From NCBI GenBank assembly GCA_024516035.1, contig CM044957.1:1632613-1696612 (forward strand): 64,000 bases of DNA. The letters are read 5' to 3'. Source of the stretch: Bactericera cockerelli. Its lineage: Eukaryota > Arthropoda > Insecta > Hemiptera > Triozidae. Position numbers and translations under genes: made by a program. The notes below the pieces were generated by a model that did not search any database, was not told the DNA's origin, and saw only the letters and a list, made by a program, of their open reading frames with translations. This document shows, one piece after another, positions 32,235 through 42,300 of this stretch (position 1 is the first letter of the stretch; every line of letters starts with the position of its first letter).

Positions 32235-35200
32235 CTTTTTCACCCATTTCAGCGACTTAATTGTTTCAATTATAAGTTCAATTCAACACCCAACCCGTTA
32301 TGAATATGATTTTTTCCAAGTGGAAGTGAGTATTTTGTAGATGTAAAATGAACCTCATGGCAAACTAATCAATTTTTTTTTTCTGTTTTTTTTTTATCCT
32401 AGAGAAACGACTCCGTTGATGGGTTCGAAGCCAAGGAAAAAGAAAGCGAAGAGAAGGCGTTACAAAAGGTACAATCTGATGGTTTAGAGGAGGATTGTAT
32501 AAAACATAATCCAGTTATTATTAAACATATTAGATCAAGTTTTATTTACATAGAATAGGTATATACAATATATACATACATAGAAATTGAGATTAATAAA
32601 ACAAAACTTGATCAAGAGCGGTGCTAATGCCAACGGCATTCTCTTCCGTTAACAAAAGAGCAGTCACAAAAATCTTCCAGTAATTCAAGAGCTTTCGGAA
32701 ACCCGGGACATGACTTGGTCATGTTTCTGTCATCCAGAAAACAGCCTTTTCACCCGTTTCAGCGACTTAATCGTTCCAATGTTCATATGAATTGGTTGAA
32801 TCCTCTATGGTCGTCCATCTTGGTTCTTGTATGCCTTTTGGCTGATGGGGTCTGGCTGGGGGACTATAAACAGGGTGTAAACCAGCAGTCTGGCTGGGGG
32901 ACTATAAACAGGGAGTAGACCAGCATTGGCTTGGTTCTGGGGGCCCTTGTCAATTATTAGCCTCCTTGTTTATTGGTGTGGGACATTACTCCATAGCCAA
33001 AACCCTGACTTTGAACAAACATCTCTTTTTAGATTTTAATCGGTTTCATGAAAACTTGGGGAGCTATTTTCAGTGTAAGCATAGGCAAGTACTAAAAATA
33101 AAAGAAAATTACCTCACCCAGCCTGGGTTGGGCCGAAACAGCAAAATTTTCTTGATTATGTTTATTTAATTATTATTATTATATTTTAATTTATAGGTAC
33201 ATTTATGTCTCATGGTTTTTTTTGACATTGGCAAAAACAACTCAAAAGTTAAACACCAGGATACTTTAAACCAGCGGTCGGCAACCTGGGGTCCGCGGAC
33301 CCCCGGGGGTCCGCGAGAGCTAAATTGGGGGTCCGCGAAGCCATTTCAGGATTTCAAAAAAGGAGAAGTCCAAACGTGAATTTTCTCTTGTTTCTCCCAA
33401 GTCTCGGGAATCCCAATAATCACAATTCATAGGGAATGTTTATTAAGTTTAGTTCTCCTTGATTTGTGCGTTAGGTAGGTGGTAGATCAGTGATTATTAT
33501 TATTTTTTTTTTCCATTTTCTTGTTTCAATAAAGAACCAAATCCATTAAGAATCTTAATAACCATTTACATATCTACCTATTTTTCTTTCATACACCCCC
33601 CCCCCCCACGCTTTTGTAATGGGGGGGCCCTTAAAAAATTTAGAGATAAGCTAGGGGTCCGCGTAGTTCAAAAGGTTGCCGACCGCTGCTTTAAACCATT
33701 ATTTTGTTTACTTATGTTTCAGTCCAGCGAGAAATCTACGCTAGAACAGGAGTCGGATTCAGATGACCTTCCTCCTTTTGTAAGTACTGCTCAGAGCTCA
33801 GTTTTCACATCAAAGTCTCCTAACCATCCTAAACAAATACTTTAGGCCAGTGAAAGAATAAGTTGTAGAGGCGACGCAGACAACTGCTTCCAATACTTGT
33901 CAAGGTCAAGGAGGGCAAGGTTGTACATGTACACATACCAAACAGTCCTGACGTCTAGGATGGGAGAAAATGGAGTTAGGGGGGGGGGGGTAAAGGGATT
34001 TAAAAGGGATAAAGGAGGTAAAAGGAGGTACAATTTTTGTATTTCCGAATATACTCGTACCTCATGAACGATACATTTTTGTAAATTCCGGCTTTACCAA
34101 TTTTTTTTTTTTTTTTGACAAAATTCTCTTGGATTTGTTGGTTTTGGGTATGGCTTAGGGGGGGTCAACTCTCATGAACTTTATCTTCAATCGTTTAACC
34201 AAAATCCCCAATATCTACGAAAAACCGCCATTAATATGATTAATGGTGGTTTTTTGTTTATGAGAGTTGACCTCGTTTCAGTCCCCCGAGAATTTACGGA
34301 TTCAGATGAATTTCCTTCGGTAAGTATAGGTCAGAGTACTGCTCAGAGCTCAGTTTTCAAATCAAAGTCTCCTAACCATCCTAAACAAGTACTTGTTCAG
34401 GATGGTTAGAATTAGAATATAGAATCAAAATCCTTCCAAATTTTATTAGCTTCAATTAAACAACGTACAAAGCTTCTACAAAAACGTACCGTTCTTGAGA
34501 TGTAAGCGAAAATCCGAAAATGGGACCTCTTTTCACCTCCTTTGAACCACTTACACCCCGCCCCCCACCCTTACCTGCCGTTTCCTCCTATCCTAGGCTT
34601 CAGAACTTCTCACCCTCCTGAACTACTATCAGAAACATTTATGTCTCAAAAGTTTTTCTTTGACATTGGACAAAAACAACTCAAAAGTTAGACACTAGGA
34701 TACCTTATACCATTTGTTCTATGTTTCAGATCGCCGGGGATTTCACACAACCGCAGACAAGTATGGATGCATTACCTCGGGTAAGTACTGCTCAGTGCTC
34801 AGTTTTCAAATCAAAGTCTCCTAAACAAGTACTTTCAATCATCCTAAACAAGTACTTTTCAACATCCAAAACAAGTACTTTCAATCATCCTAAACAAGTA
34901 CTTGTTAACATATTAAACAAGTACTTTTTAAAATCCTAAACAAGTACTTTAAACCATCCTAAACAAGTACTTTCAATCATCCTAAACAAGTACTTGTTAA
35001 CATCCTAAACAAGTACTTGTTAACACCCTAAACAAGTACTTGTTAACACCCTAAACAAGTAGTTTAAACCTTCCTAAAGAAGTAGTTTTCAACATCCTAA
35101 ACAAGTACTTTAAATCATCCTAAACAAGTAGTTGTTAACATCCTAAACATGTACTTAACAAGTAATTTTTAAGATCATAAACAAGTACTTTTTAACATCC

Positions 35201-35647
35201 TAAAGAAGTACTTTTCAACATCCTAAACAAGTACTTTTTAACATCCTACACAAGTACTTTTTAACATCCTACACAAGTACTTGTAAAGGAAACTGAATAA
35301 AAATCCTGATGTCTAGGACGGGTAGAAACGGAGGGGGAAAAGAGGAAGAGAGGGAGAGAAGGAAAGAGGGGGGGGGGGGTGATAGAAATTGATTGATTGA
35401 TAAAATTATATATTATTTATTTGTTTTTTTCTTTTTTTTATCCTAGAATTTTACAAAGGAGGAGGATTGGTTGAAATCCAAGGAAAATACCAAAGAAGAA
35501 AGCAAAGAAAAAGATTTGCAATCTGCTTTAGAGAAGGATTGTAAAAAGCGTCATCCAGGAAGAAAGTGCATATTTAGCGATAGCAGAATCAAACAATTTT
35601 TTCAGCATCTCAAGCTCGGACATCGTAGTAAAAAAACTGGGGCATGA
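26624..35647 (+). CDS. Unrecognised secreted acidic protein, modular small exons
   Basis: No family is recognised. Exons inferred from splice sites and phase are 26624-26725, 27968-28117, 29191-29364, 30059-30124, 31469-31522, 32403-32468, 33723-33779, 34730-34780 and 35447-35647. All are phase 0, and together they give 306 residues and a stop. Exon 1 is a signal peptide (MRSFLTAPSVAALLVAALCS, then KAIVAA|DSE). Exons 2 and 3 carry CxxC pairs (CKDCEK, CIFCQ). Exons 4-9 are short, acidic and rich in Ser, Glu and Asp. The last exon is Lys-rich with two Cys (DCKKRHPGRKC). Exons 5, 7, 9 and an extra 38-bp copy are related, and so are exons 6 and 10 (the last), with homologous introns. The design resembles fast-evolving secreted effector or salivary gene families built of small exons, but that is an analogy. 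A polyadenylation signal AATAAA lies at 35814-35819. Confidence 0.7.
26726..27967. other. Intron 1 of the secreted-protein gene
   Basis: It contains a dispersed repeat (ctgtcgatccgtcggtctg, aactactcgaccgattttg), a LINE-like 3' end at 27597-27760 and a CA/C-rich low-complexity run at 27760-27912. No gene is seen. Confidence 0.6.
27968..28117 (+). CDS. Secreted gene exon 2
   Basis: 50 codons: NHQDCKDCEKVGVEEYNSWE, EFFASGGGKETNMEEILESV, then ARLRGKNETI. It contains a CxxC pair. The acceptor is CCCATAG and the donor is ATA|GTAAGT. Confidence 0.72.
28118..29190. other. Intron 2 of the secreted-protein gene
   Basis: It holds two partial copies of a repeat beginning ttactttccttatcct, an inverted copy of the 12650-12790 repeat at about 28460-28605, and a GT/CT microsatellite at 28738-28792. 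A distinctive segment (ctcaagaacggtaagagcta, cggccgcagggccgcaaa) is duplicated at 50190-50580. Confidence 0.65.
29191..29364 (+). CDS. Secreted gene exon 3
   Basis: 58 codons: LSVTFELPVAEFDSFLGDKE, SRVMFTPDFLLCIFCQNEVY, then LANDHAQLNRSEANKSMR. The acceptor is TTTTTAG and the donor is CGG|GTAAGA. A degenerate copy of the exon start and its upstream intron is at 50190-50690. Confidence 0.75.
30059..30124 (+). CDS. Secreted gene exon 4
   Basis: 22 codons: TASGSDEERQSSEVPAADAS, then IQ. Acceptor CCGCCAG; donor CAG|GTAAGT. A family-A SINE begins only about ten bases after the donor. Confidence 0.7.
30135..30300 (+). mobile_element. tRNA-headed SINE (family A)
   Basis: The head is gttccgtggctcagtggtta with box B ggttcgaatcc. 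The body ends aatgcgaaagctgttccggg. It is inserted immediately downstream of the exon 4 donor. Confidence 0.75.
31469..31522 (+). CDS. Secreted gene exon 5 (module copy)
   Basis: 18 codons: SHEEFTGEPDSDLIGSPR. The flanks atgtttcag| and |gtaagtactgctca are shared with exons at 33723 and 34730, showing tandem duplication of exon plus intron. Confidence 0.7.
31591..31815 (-). mobile_element. tRNA-headed SINE (family C), reverse
   Basis: Read on the minus strand, it begins with a decayed tRNA-like head at about 31815 (gatcgaacccaggtcacc on plus). It continues through the gcagtggcag-type body to an end at 31591. Together with 31279-31432 it forms an inverted pair around exon 5. Confidence 0.65.
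32403..32468 (+). CDS. Secreted gene exon 6, possible alternative last exon
   Basis: 22 codons: RNDSVDGFEAKEKESEEKAL, then QK, if spliced at AAAAG|GTACAA. Its sequence stays similar to the final exon beyond that donor. Read straight through, it continues in frame to TAG at 32556-32558. It may therefore serve as an alternative terminal exon. Confidence 0.6.
33272..33688. mobile_element. hAT-type MITE with 8-bp target duplication
   Basis: Its ends cagcggtcggcaacctgggg and ggttgccgaccgctg are inverted. It is flanked by ctttaaac on both sides (33264-33271 and 33689-33696). This is the classic 8-bp signature of hAT elements. The 417-bp interior has no coding capacity. Confidence 0.88.
33723..33779 (+). 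CDS. Secreted gene exon 7 (module copy)
   Basis: 19 codons: SSEKSTLEQESDSDDLPPF. The acceptor is atgtttcag and the donor is TTT|GTAAGT. The ESDSDDLP core matches the extra copy at 34282-34319. Confidence 0.7.
34282..34319 (+). pseudogene. Frame-breaking exon copy (38 bp)
   Basis: It has good splice sites (cgtttcag and G|GTAAGT) and the gattcagatgaatttcctt core of the module. It is 38 bp long, so inclusion would shift the frame. It is interpreted as a decayed or skipped module copy. Confidence 0.6.
34730..34780 (+). CDS. Secreted gene exon 8 (module copy)
   Basis: 17 codons: IAGDFTQPQTSMDALPR. The acceptor is atgtttcag and the donor is CGG|GTAAGTACTGCTCA. The surrounding intron is homologous to those of the other copies. 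Confidence 0.68.
34830..35285. repeat. 21-bp intronic array after exon 8
   Basis: The unit is close to tcctaaacaagtacttttaac, with about 20 diverged copies. It derives from the intron sequence that follows each module donor (catcctaaacaagtactt). It does not include exon bases. Confidence 0.88.
35447..35647 (+). CDS. Secreted gene terminal exon
   Basis: 66 codons and TGA: NFTKEEDWLKSKENTKEESK, EKDLQSALEKDCKKRHPGRK, CIFSDSRIKQFFQHLKLGHR, then SKKTGA. It is strongly basic, in contrast to the acidic middle. The acceptor is TTATCCTAG, shared with the exon at 32403. Confidence 0.72.
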   Translation, partial: NFTKEEDWLKSKENTKEESKEKDLQSALEKDCKKRHPGRKCIFSDSRIKQFFQHLKLGHRSKKTGA

Positions 35648-35813
35648 CAAATTTAGACATGAAAGGACCCTAGACACTGGATATGGGCGTCCATATAATC
35701 CTCTCACCACCGTGATATAGGTATCTGTGCCTATATCACGGACACGGAATTATTATTATTATTATGACGGAATCACATTTCAGTTGCAAACTTCACGCAT
35801 TTCGATATTACAA

Positions 35814-35819
35814 AATAAA
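35814..35819 (+). terminator. Polyadenylation signal of the secreted gene
   Basis: AATAAA lies 167 bases after the TGA. No other strong signal is nearer on this strand. Confidence 0.45.
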
Positions 35820-35919
35820 CTGGTGTAAAAATCACACGACTTTCAATTACAATGGAATTTTTTTTTATATTCTTTTTCTTTCATCGAGACATGGCCGGCA
35901 TGTAATTAATACATAACAA

Positions 35920-36445
35920 ACTAGTCACCTTGCACTCCAGGTGACCCGGGTTCAAATCCCGGTAAGGTTGGAAAAAAACTATTGGGGTATTTGTAAAGTG
36001 GGAAACGAACCATCATCGTCCCATTGATATTGGAATATGATGGTTGGTTGGAGATATGGTGCATTAGCTTTATTCCTTGTAGTGCAGGCGCTACACATTA
36101 AATTTTTCGACATATAAACACAAAGTTTAATCTTTATCTGTTTCTATAGAGAGAGCTGGTTATTTGTGTTATTATTTCACAATTTTTAGTGGGTAGCATC
36201 GAAATTATGAGAACTAATGCTTATGCATCATATCTCCAACCAATCATCATGTTCCAATATCAATCTCGTAATGCCGCCACTGGTCGTTGCCCCCTTTACA
36301 AGAACCCCAATTGTCCTCACGAGGCTACTAGGGTAGGCCCCGACATCCAAAGTACAGAGCCGAAAAATTCCGACCCCACCAGGATTCGAACCCGGGTCAC
36401 CTGGAGTGCAAGCCGAGCATGCTACCGCTAGGCCAAGGTGACTAC
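35920..36445. repeat. Inverted pair of tRNA-headed SINEs
   Basis: A plus-strand copy (35920-36110; ccaggtgacccgggttcaaa) and a minus-strand copy (36180-36445; gattcgaacccgggtcacct) face each other. They share body sequence (ggagatatggtgcatta and its complement). Transcripts would fold into a long hairpin. Confidence 0.75.
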
Positions 36446-36972
36446 TTTATCTGTATTTTATCTTTATTACATAATTATGTATTTTTTATTTTCCACAATA
36501 ATACAGTAGCTATTCTCTTATTCAAATTCGACAGTAGTTACTGTGGCCGAGTCGAGTGGTCTAGCTCAGCGGTGCTCAACCTAGGGGTCGCGACCCCCAG
36601 GGGGGGTCGCTAAGCTAAATCTGGGGGTCGCGAGAAAGCTTCAACCACTGAATTGGGGTCGCGGAAAAAGTTCAGGGTTCACATTGAATTGCACATTACG
36701 TTTGCACTTTATTATTAGTAAGTAACGCTACGGGATGTGTAGGCTACAACACAGACCACAAGCGTCTACAGTAGCTCCTGTTTCATGGCTACGAAATAAA
36801 AAAGGCTATGAATTAATCAGTTTTAAAAATCACACGACAACCTTATTCTTTCTGAGACCTGCAGCACGTTCCAGAAACACTTATATATAATATATAAGAA
36901 ATGAGAATTAAAATATATATCACAAAAATACATTCCGCCCATTTTTTTTTTTTTTTTTTATTTATTATATTA

Positions 36973-37003
<31 letters not shown>

Positions 37004-37467
37004 TTTATTTTTTTTTCTTAGTCATAAGTTAGATAGGGTGACTATGTTTTATACATTTTTAATGTCTAATAAACAATAAATATACTATACTATACTATAC
37101 TATACACTTTCCACTCTCAAAATATCCGAATCTCCGTTTTTTATATTAGCATTAAGGAAAAATTGTACACACCTAAAAAAAAAAAGTCAAAATTACAAAC
37201 CTGATTTTGTGTCACTCTGATTGGTTATTGCGTTGAAATTAACCAATCAGAGTGCGCTGTGTGACAGTTGAAAGGGAGATTTGGAGAGTAGAGACTGTTT
37301 CTGGAACGGTACACTGGACACTTTCAATTTTCTCATGCACAGAGACCTAGCATACAAGGTTTCTCCCTTCTAGTTGTTCCATAGGATTTTAGTGGTATGA
37401 CGTTACTTAATTGGCAATTAGCTATTTGATTATGTACAATTGTACATATACAGGCTGATAAAAAAAA

Positions 37468-37648
37468 GCCGACCTCCGTGGCTCAGTGGTTAAGAGCATT
37501 GGTTACTGACCCGGAGGTTGCGGGTTCAAATCCCGGCCGGAGGGGAAATTTCTGACCGAAATTTTCCGTATCCGGAATGGCATGGATGTAAAGGTAAAGT
37601 GCCCTGAAGTAATGCGAAAGCGGTTCCGGGGCACACTTACCTTTAAAA
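37468..37648 (+). mobile_element. tRNA-headed SINE (family A)
   Basis: Nearly intact: head gccgacctccgtggctcagt, box B gggttcaaatccc, body ending gcggttccggggcacactta. Confidence 0.78.
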
Positions 37649-38550
37649 AAAAGACCGATAAAAAATGTATGTACATTAGGGTGCTCCTTATTTTTGAAAA
37701 TTCAGAACTTTATTTCTCCGCCTCCGGAAAAATATAGTTCAAATAAAATACAAAAGTTTAGATCTGCAATTGGAAAGGGCAATATAGGTTCTCCCACATA
37801 TTATTGATCGTAACTTGGAACTAGTCATCATACAGAAAGAATTAATACGAGTAAAATGTAAAGAAATTTCTTGGAATTCTAAAAACATATCTTTGCATTA
37901 CTTTTTAATTACTTCATTGTGAAACTGATGCAATACATACATGTTTTTTTGAGACGATTTCAGTCAGTGTTTTAGTTAAATTTCTCAAGATTTCAAGAAA
38001 GACATCTTGAGGATTGATTTGTTATTGAGGTGTTCAATGCTCATAGTGTATTGATTTATATAATAAAAAATAAGAGTATATGTAAGTAATTTAAAATGGT
38101 TCATCACAGAGAATGTACAGATTGCAAGTCTTATACTTAGCAAAAGTAGCGTGCACGTTGCATCAGTTTTAAAATGAAGGCGCAATAAATAAGCCCCTTC
38201 AAATTTCAACACTTTTGTTGATAGCGTCAGTGAGTTCATAAGCAAAGAGATAGAAAAGCCGTTTTTTTTGGATAATTTTTTTTCCAGGTTCGGTATTTCC
38301 AAATATTTCTATTTTCTTCCAAGTTTAGCTTCCTCACTATTCGTGAAAGAAAAATGCGTTTCGGCACTTTTAAAGATAAACAATGGTCTTTAACTTTTAA
38401 AAGAAATGGAAGCAAGAATTTTATAAATACATATTGGTTAACGAAACTGGAAGAAAATTTTTCCTCTTCCAAAAGAAAAATGACTTTCTTCCGTTCGTCC
38501 ATTTTATTTCATTTCAATCCACTTTGGTTAGAAAGAAACATGCAGCTCAA

Positions 38551-39220
38551 GTGATCAGGATCCACTCGCCTGCCGGCACAGTGTGTTGATGCAGAAGTGT
38601 TAATAATAGGCAAAGAGAATCCTGATGTACTCACATGCCGGCACAGTGTGTAGATGTAGTGGTGTTAATTGGCAAAGAGAAATGCAGAGATCATGATCCA
38701 CTCACCTGCCGGCACAGTGTGGTGATGCAGTGGTGTTAATAGGCAAAGAGAAATAAAGATATCGTGATCCACTCACCTGCCGGCACAGTGGTGTTGCAGA
38801 GGTGTTAATAGGCAAAGAGAAATGAAGAGATTATGATCCACTCACCTGAGGGCACTGTGTGGTGATGCAGAGGTGTTAATAGGCAAAGAGAAATAAAGAG
38901 ATCGTGATCCACTGACCTGCCGGCGCAGTGTGGTGATGCAGAGGTGTTAATAGGCAAAGAGAAATGAAGTGATCCACTCACCTGAGGGCACTGTGTGGTG
39001 ATGCAGAGGTGTTAATAGGCAAAGAGAAATAAAAAGATCGTGATCCACTCACCTGCCGGCACAGTGGTGATGCAGAGGTGTTAATAGGCAAAGAGAAATG
39101 AAGAGATGGTGATCCACTCACCTGAGGGCACTGTGTGGTGATGCAGAGGTGTTAATAGGCAAAGAGAAATGAAGAGCTGGTGATCCACTCACCTGAGGGC
39201 ACTGTGTGGTGATGCAGAGG
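38551..39220. repeat. 71-bp minisatellite beside the PGAM5 last exon
   Basis: About nine copies. On the minus strand each unit reads ctctgcatcaccacac, gtgccggcag|gtgagtggat and then loop sequence, so each carries an acceptor-like AG fused to a strong donor. The unit nearest the gene continues the PGAM5 exon 26 bases past its stop codon. Confidence 0.92.
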
Positions 39221-39221
39221 T

Positions 39222-39372
39222 TTACGTACTTGTGATTTTGTCGGGCGCCATGTGGCCCACGTCTCCGTAAACCCGCAGCGTGACGCGCCCGTTGGGGTAG
39301 ATCTGCAGCCAGGTGATGCTCGCGTGGTACAGCGAGAACCGCAGCCATGCCTCGGCCGGGAATTGCATCGAC
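39222..39372 (-). CDS. PGAM5 exon 5
   Basis: Reads [40 protein letters not shown], then MAPDKITST and TAA at 39222-39224. The end matches the known family C-terminus. Acceptor TCGACAG. Confidence 0.92.
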
Positions 39373-42300
39373 CTGTCGAGTGAGGAGAAGAGTTATATTT
39401 ATGTGGCTTGTATTGCACTTTTTCCTCATTATAGCACTGCAACAGATTGATGATGAATCAACTCTATCCACTGAGATCATATAACATAGAGGGAACCTTA
39501 CCTATCTCGAATTGAACAAAATTGTGCGTCCAACTTTGAACAGCTGATGGTCCCTCTTTCAACAAATCCCGGCCTCTGATTGTTTCAATTAATTTGAATT
39601 TTTTGTTTATCTCATGCAGTGGCAGATAACTAAACATCCTTAATTTTAACGTCAGATACCAAATCTTATATTACTACATAATAATTAGAAAATAAGGAAA
39701 GAGGTTATGGGTGGGTGGTGTGTGTGTGACAGTGTGTGTTCAGCGAACTGGCTAACGACGGGTATAGGTGCAGACCCATAATGTGATTAAATACGAAGAA
39801 AATTAAAAAACCAACCATATAGGAAGGTTCTTACTAAAAATTAATTTCTATAAGAGAATAGAGAATTATTATCATGTAGAAATTGAGGGATTTTCGAATG
39901 GAATGTGACAGTGTGTATTACAGATAATTTTATTAACTAAAAATAATAATGAGAAGTTCTGCTTGGGTTTATATTACCATTAAGAAGGGTGATAAATCTC
40001 CGACTAGCACTAATCAACTGATTAGAGCTGTTGGTGTGTTTATGAATTACATTTTAATCAATACTTTCTAAAGATAACTATGGACCCTTACTATTACAAT
40101 AAAAGACACCTATTTATACAGCTCGATTAGTACTAAAGAGTCCTATTACGCCAACAGTTGATTTGGTGGCATTATGCCGTAGTCAGCACCGCCTTTGATC
40201 AAGTTTTGTTTAATAATTTTTTTTGTAAATGTGTACGTATACAGCTATACAGAGTGTCCCACGAAAGTTGGACACCTCAAATTACTCGGCCCGTGAAAGA
40301 GTTTTTGAAAAATAAAAAATCCAAGGGTATAGGTCCTGATCATGCGGTTTCAGTTGTGAATCTTTTTTTTTTTATATAGGGCGGTTCAAAAGTTAGAAAT
40401 TGAGGTGTCAACTTTCGATTTTTAAATGGATCGACCTGAATTTGATAATTTTACTTCTAAATAGTTCCTGAGTACATTTTTAAACTAAAATATTACATAC
40501 AGGGTGTTTTTTTTTCAAATTCGTTTAATTTTTTCGATAACAAGAATAGATAGTGTTTGTGTAATGAAAGCACACACTTTTAATCGGCAGCAAAAAAATA
40601 TACAGGGTGGGTTCATAAGTAAAAATATGACTACTTTTTTTAAACACAGTTAAAAAAAAAAAATATTACGGATTAATAATCCTCATCTAATTTTACACAT
40701 TTTTCGTTAGTCATATCGAAAAACAAAACTAAAGTGTTGTACACTGTACAGGGTGAGACATAATTGTTTTGCAACACCCTTTAAATGGGCAGTCAAAGAG
40801 ACACAAAATTGAACAAAAAGACTGAATATGGAAGAAATTTTTTTATTTTTAATGTAATTAAAAAGTTATGGTGTTTTAACTAATATTATCGCATGGACCA
40901 CCCTGTAGATATTTTCTTAAACCATCATATGGGTACTCGGAACTGTCTAAAATTCAACGGGGAGTCCAAATCTGAAAGAAAACAACGAATTTCAAAAGCC
41001 GTTTTCAATTTTGTGTCTACACCAACCTACTTTTTATTTCAAGTTTTTAAATCGTTCAGTGTGGGTGGACACCAAATTGAAAATGGCTCCAAAATTCGGA
41101 TTTTGTATTTGTTTTTTTTTTTTCTCCCCCGATTCGAAGTCTTCGTTGAATTTTATACAACATCGAGTACCCACATGATAAGAGAATATCTACAGGATGG
41201 TCCATGCGACAATATTAGTTAAAACACCATAACTTACTATTCACAGAATTTTTAATATTAAGTGGTCAAAGTCTCAAGTACATAATATGAGGATAGTAGG
41301 TAATTAATAACAACATCGCCTTTTTATATACTGCCTCGCTAGGTCTACTAAGTACCATTCTTAGTTCGACCAACAATGTGGATTTTGAGGGTTTTCCGAG
41401 GATTTTGGAGTTTTTGGCTAAACGGTTAAAGATATCACCTTAGAATCTGAATCTCCAAATCTTTCTTTGGTCTGTCTGTGTGTCTGTATGTCTGTTCCAC
41501 GTTAACTCTCGACCGGAATGTTCAAAATTGTCGAAATTTAGTGTACATGTTCATTGAGGTCCTAAAATTTAACCTACAGTTTTTGAGCCGAATTAGGCCA
41601 CTCGTGGCCGAATGGGGGCCATTTTGATCAATATTGAAAACGATTTTTCTACTTTTATTGAATAAAGGTGGGTGGGTGGTACTAACCGACAGACGAAGTA
41701 GCGGATCACGTTGGCGTGGCAGACCAGAAGCTCGTAGGAGTCTCTCTCCTGCTCGGGGTCGGCGCGGTGGAAGAAGTTGCGGAAAGCAGCCTCGATGCGG
41801 GGACCGTCCTGGAAGAACTGCTGCAATAATCCAAAACATGTGAACAACTCTTACCCAAAGGTCACGGGGTCGAAAATAAAAGCACAGCAAAGGCGAGGAA
41901 ATAAAAAAGGAAATGAGAAACGAAAAATAACGACAGGCCAAATAATGTCAGTAGGATCACCGAAGTTCAGCAACGTCCAGCAAGATGAAAACTGCGTTAT
42001 GCTTGCATTCTGGTCTAAACAAGGCTGGGTGAGGTTAATGTGGGTAGCAGGTTTGTGAGTTTCTTGTGAATGGAGGGTAACACCCCCATCGTGATATCAC
42101 CATGCATTTGAAAGCGACGTTAAACCCAAAAAAGAAAAAAAAAATCTTTATCTTTATGTACTGCATATTGCATATCTTTGCAACATAATTTGGGGTTTTT
42201 TTTAGACAAACCCTTGTTTTTACGTTTTCACTATTTTTTATCAAGACAGAGGCTTTTTCTTACACAGGGTATAGATTTTTTTTTTTTTGGTTAAAATTTT

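Larger units (their letters stand above)
31523..34729. other. Introns of the duplicated exon modules
   Basis: Repeated intron segments surround each module copy: gtaagtactgctca after the exon, aaaaacaactcaaaagtta upstream of the exon, and a cctgacgtctaggatggg plus G-rich tract (32148, 33949, 35308). Other contents are a GA microsatellite at 32170-32234, SINE pieces and the hAT-type MITE at 33272-33688. Confidence 0.65.
35820..38550. other. Intergenic region between secreted gene and PGAM5
   Basis: The contents are the inverted SINE pair, a partial hAT-like end at 36567-36670 (cagcggtgctcaacctaggg), T-rich and TTA microsatellites at 36945-37020, a palindrome at 37215-37258, a family-A SINE at 37468-37648 and a dispersed repeat at 38268-38549 shared with 24917-25200. 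No gene is recognised. Confidence 0.6.
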
